DNA from: Branchipolynoe longqiensis
Lineage: Eukaryota; Annelida; Polychaeta; Phyllodocida; Polynoidae
NCBI GenBank assembly: GCA_030323885.1
Contig: CM059186.1
Coordinates: 170,361,230 to 170,425,229 of the forward strand
Direction: 5' to 3'
DNA: 64,000 nucleotides
Part shown: positions 63,592 through 64,000 of the stretch, one piece after another
How the letters are laid out: every line of letters starts with the position of its first letter
Position numbering within the stretch: position 1 is the stretch's first letter
Made by a program: the position numbers and the translations under genes
The notes under the pieces: model-generated
Seen by the model: only the letters and a program-made list of their open reading frames with translations
Database searches by the model: none
What the model was told of the DNA's origin: nothing

Positions 63592-64000
63592 CGCCTGTCA
63601 CACCTTACCGGATTGAGTACTGGACACCACCGGACAAAGAATTGTCTAGTCCGGTGCTCTCCGGTGACAAAAAGTATCAAAATGTACCGAAATGGATCAT
63701 AATTGGGTCAATTGCCGCCGGGCGACCGGACAAGAACCGTACATGTACCGTACATGTACCGGATGATAACCGGACACATAACAGATGGGTACCAGACATG
63801 TACCGTACAAACTGGACACCAACGGATGGGTACCGGACATGTACGGATGGGTACCGGACATACCGGACAATTGGACAAGTCAGCCCGGAGGTGTCCGGTA
63901 GAAGTTTTGTGCATGTTCAAAACTTGCACCAGACACCGCGGACACCGCCGGATGGGTACCGGACATGTACCGGACATTGCCGTATTTCACCGGACGGTGT
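63592..64000. repeat. Short-motif array GGTACCGGACATGTACCGGA at window edge
   Basis: Begins GCGCCTGTCACACCTTACCG. TACCGGACATGTACCGGAC, GGATGGGTACCGGACATG and ACCGGACA variants repeat many times. Layout (a unique end followed by dense subterminal repeats) resembles one end of an inverted-repeat transposon cut off by the window. Confidence 0.55.

Overview
This is a 64 kb piece of an animal nuclear genome, most likely a marine invertebrate. The signs are GT-AG introns, Kazal and PDZ exons, Pol III tRNA genes, tRNA-derived SINEs, many short inverted-repeat transposons, and Gypsy, DIRS and non-LTR retroelement remains. The SINE tail (conserved 'GATATGACCTTAGATGTTGCTAGGAC' type core, then CAAC-rich) resembles SINEs known from molluscs and other lophotrochozoans. 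The phylum is an inference and could be wrong.

Two host genes can be modelled, both on the + strand. (1) The 3' end of a PDZ-domain gene has four exons (5121-5262, 6850-7343, 8917-9046, 11062-11585). All junctions are phase-compatible, with a stop at 11583-11585 and AATAAA at 11668; its earlier exons lie left of the window. (2) The 5' part of a secreted multi-Kazal gene has six exons (35875-36001, 46628-46757, 55341-55490, 60060-60227, 61129-61199, 62731-62863). It begins with a signal-peptide exon in a CpG-rich stretch and runs off the right edge. Introns cut each Kazal domain in phase 2 just after its fifth cysteine position.

The 24 kb between the genes (11.7-35.6 kb) is a repeat graveyard. 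It holds two blocks of minus-strand tRNA-Gln(CUG) genes and decaying copies (15.2-18.4 and 27.5-30.1 kb). It also holds a broken + strand Gypsy element ending against a tyrosine-recombinase fragment (18.6-21.1 kb). A complete-ended but internally deleted minus-strand Gypsy element (21580-27033) has matching LTRs, a GAAAA target duplication, a tRNA-Leu-type primer site and three nested inverted-repeat elements. One of those is flanked by CCGG and looks like a Ginger1-type transposon.

The Kazal introns hold a minus-strand DIRS-like element (about 48.38-52.42 kb), a simple-repeat palindrome of about 1 kb (39.8-40.86 kb), inverted SINEs, and three minisatellites. Two of these arrays run directly into a 3' splice site. 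Their repeat unit contains the acceptor and the first bases of the exon, so splice-acceptor sequence has been tandemly amplified about 20-fold and about 40-fold. This is the most unusual architecture in the window.

All homology statements come from motifs read by eye. No database search was run.
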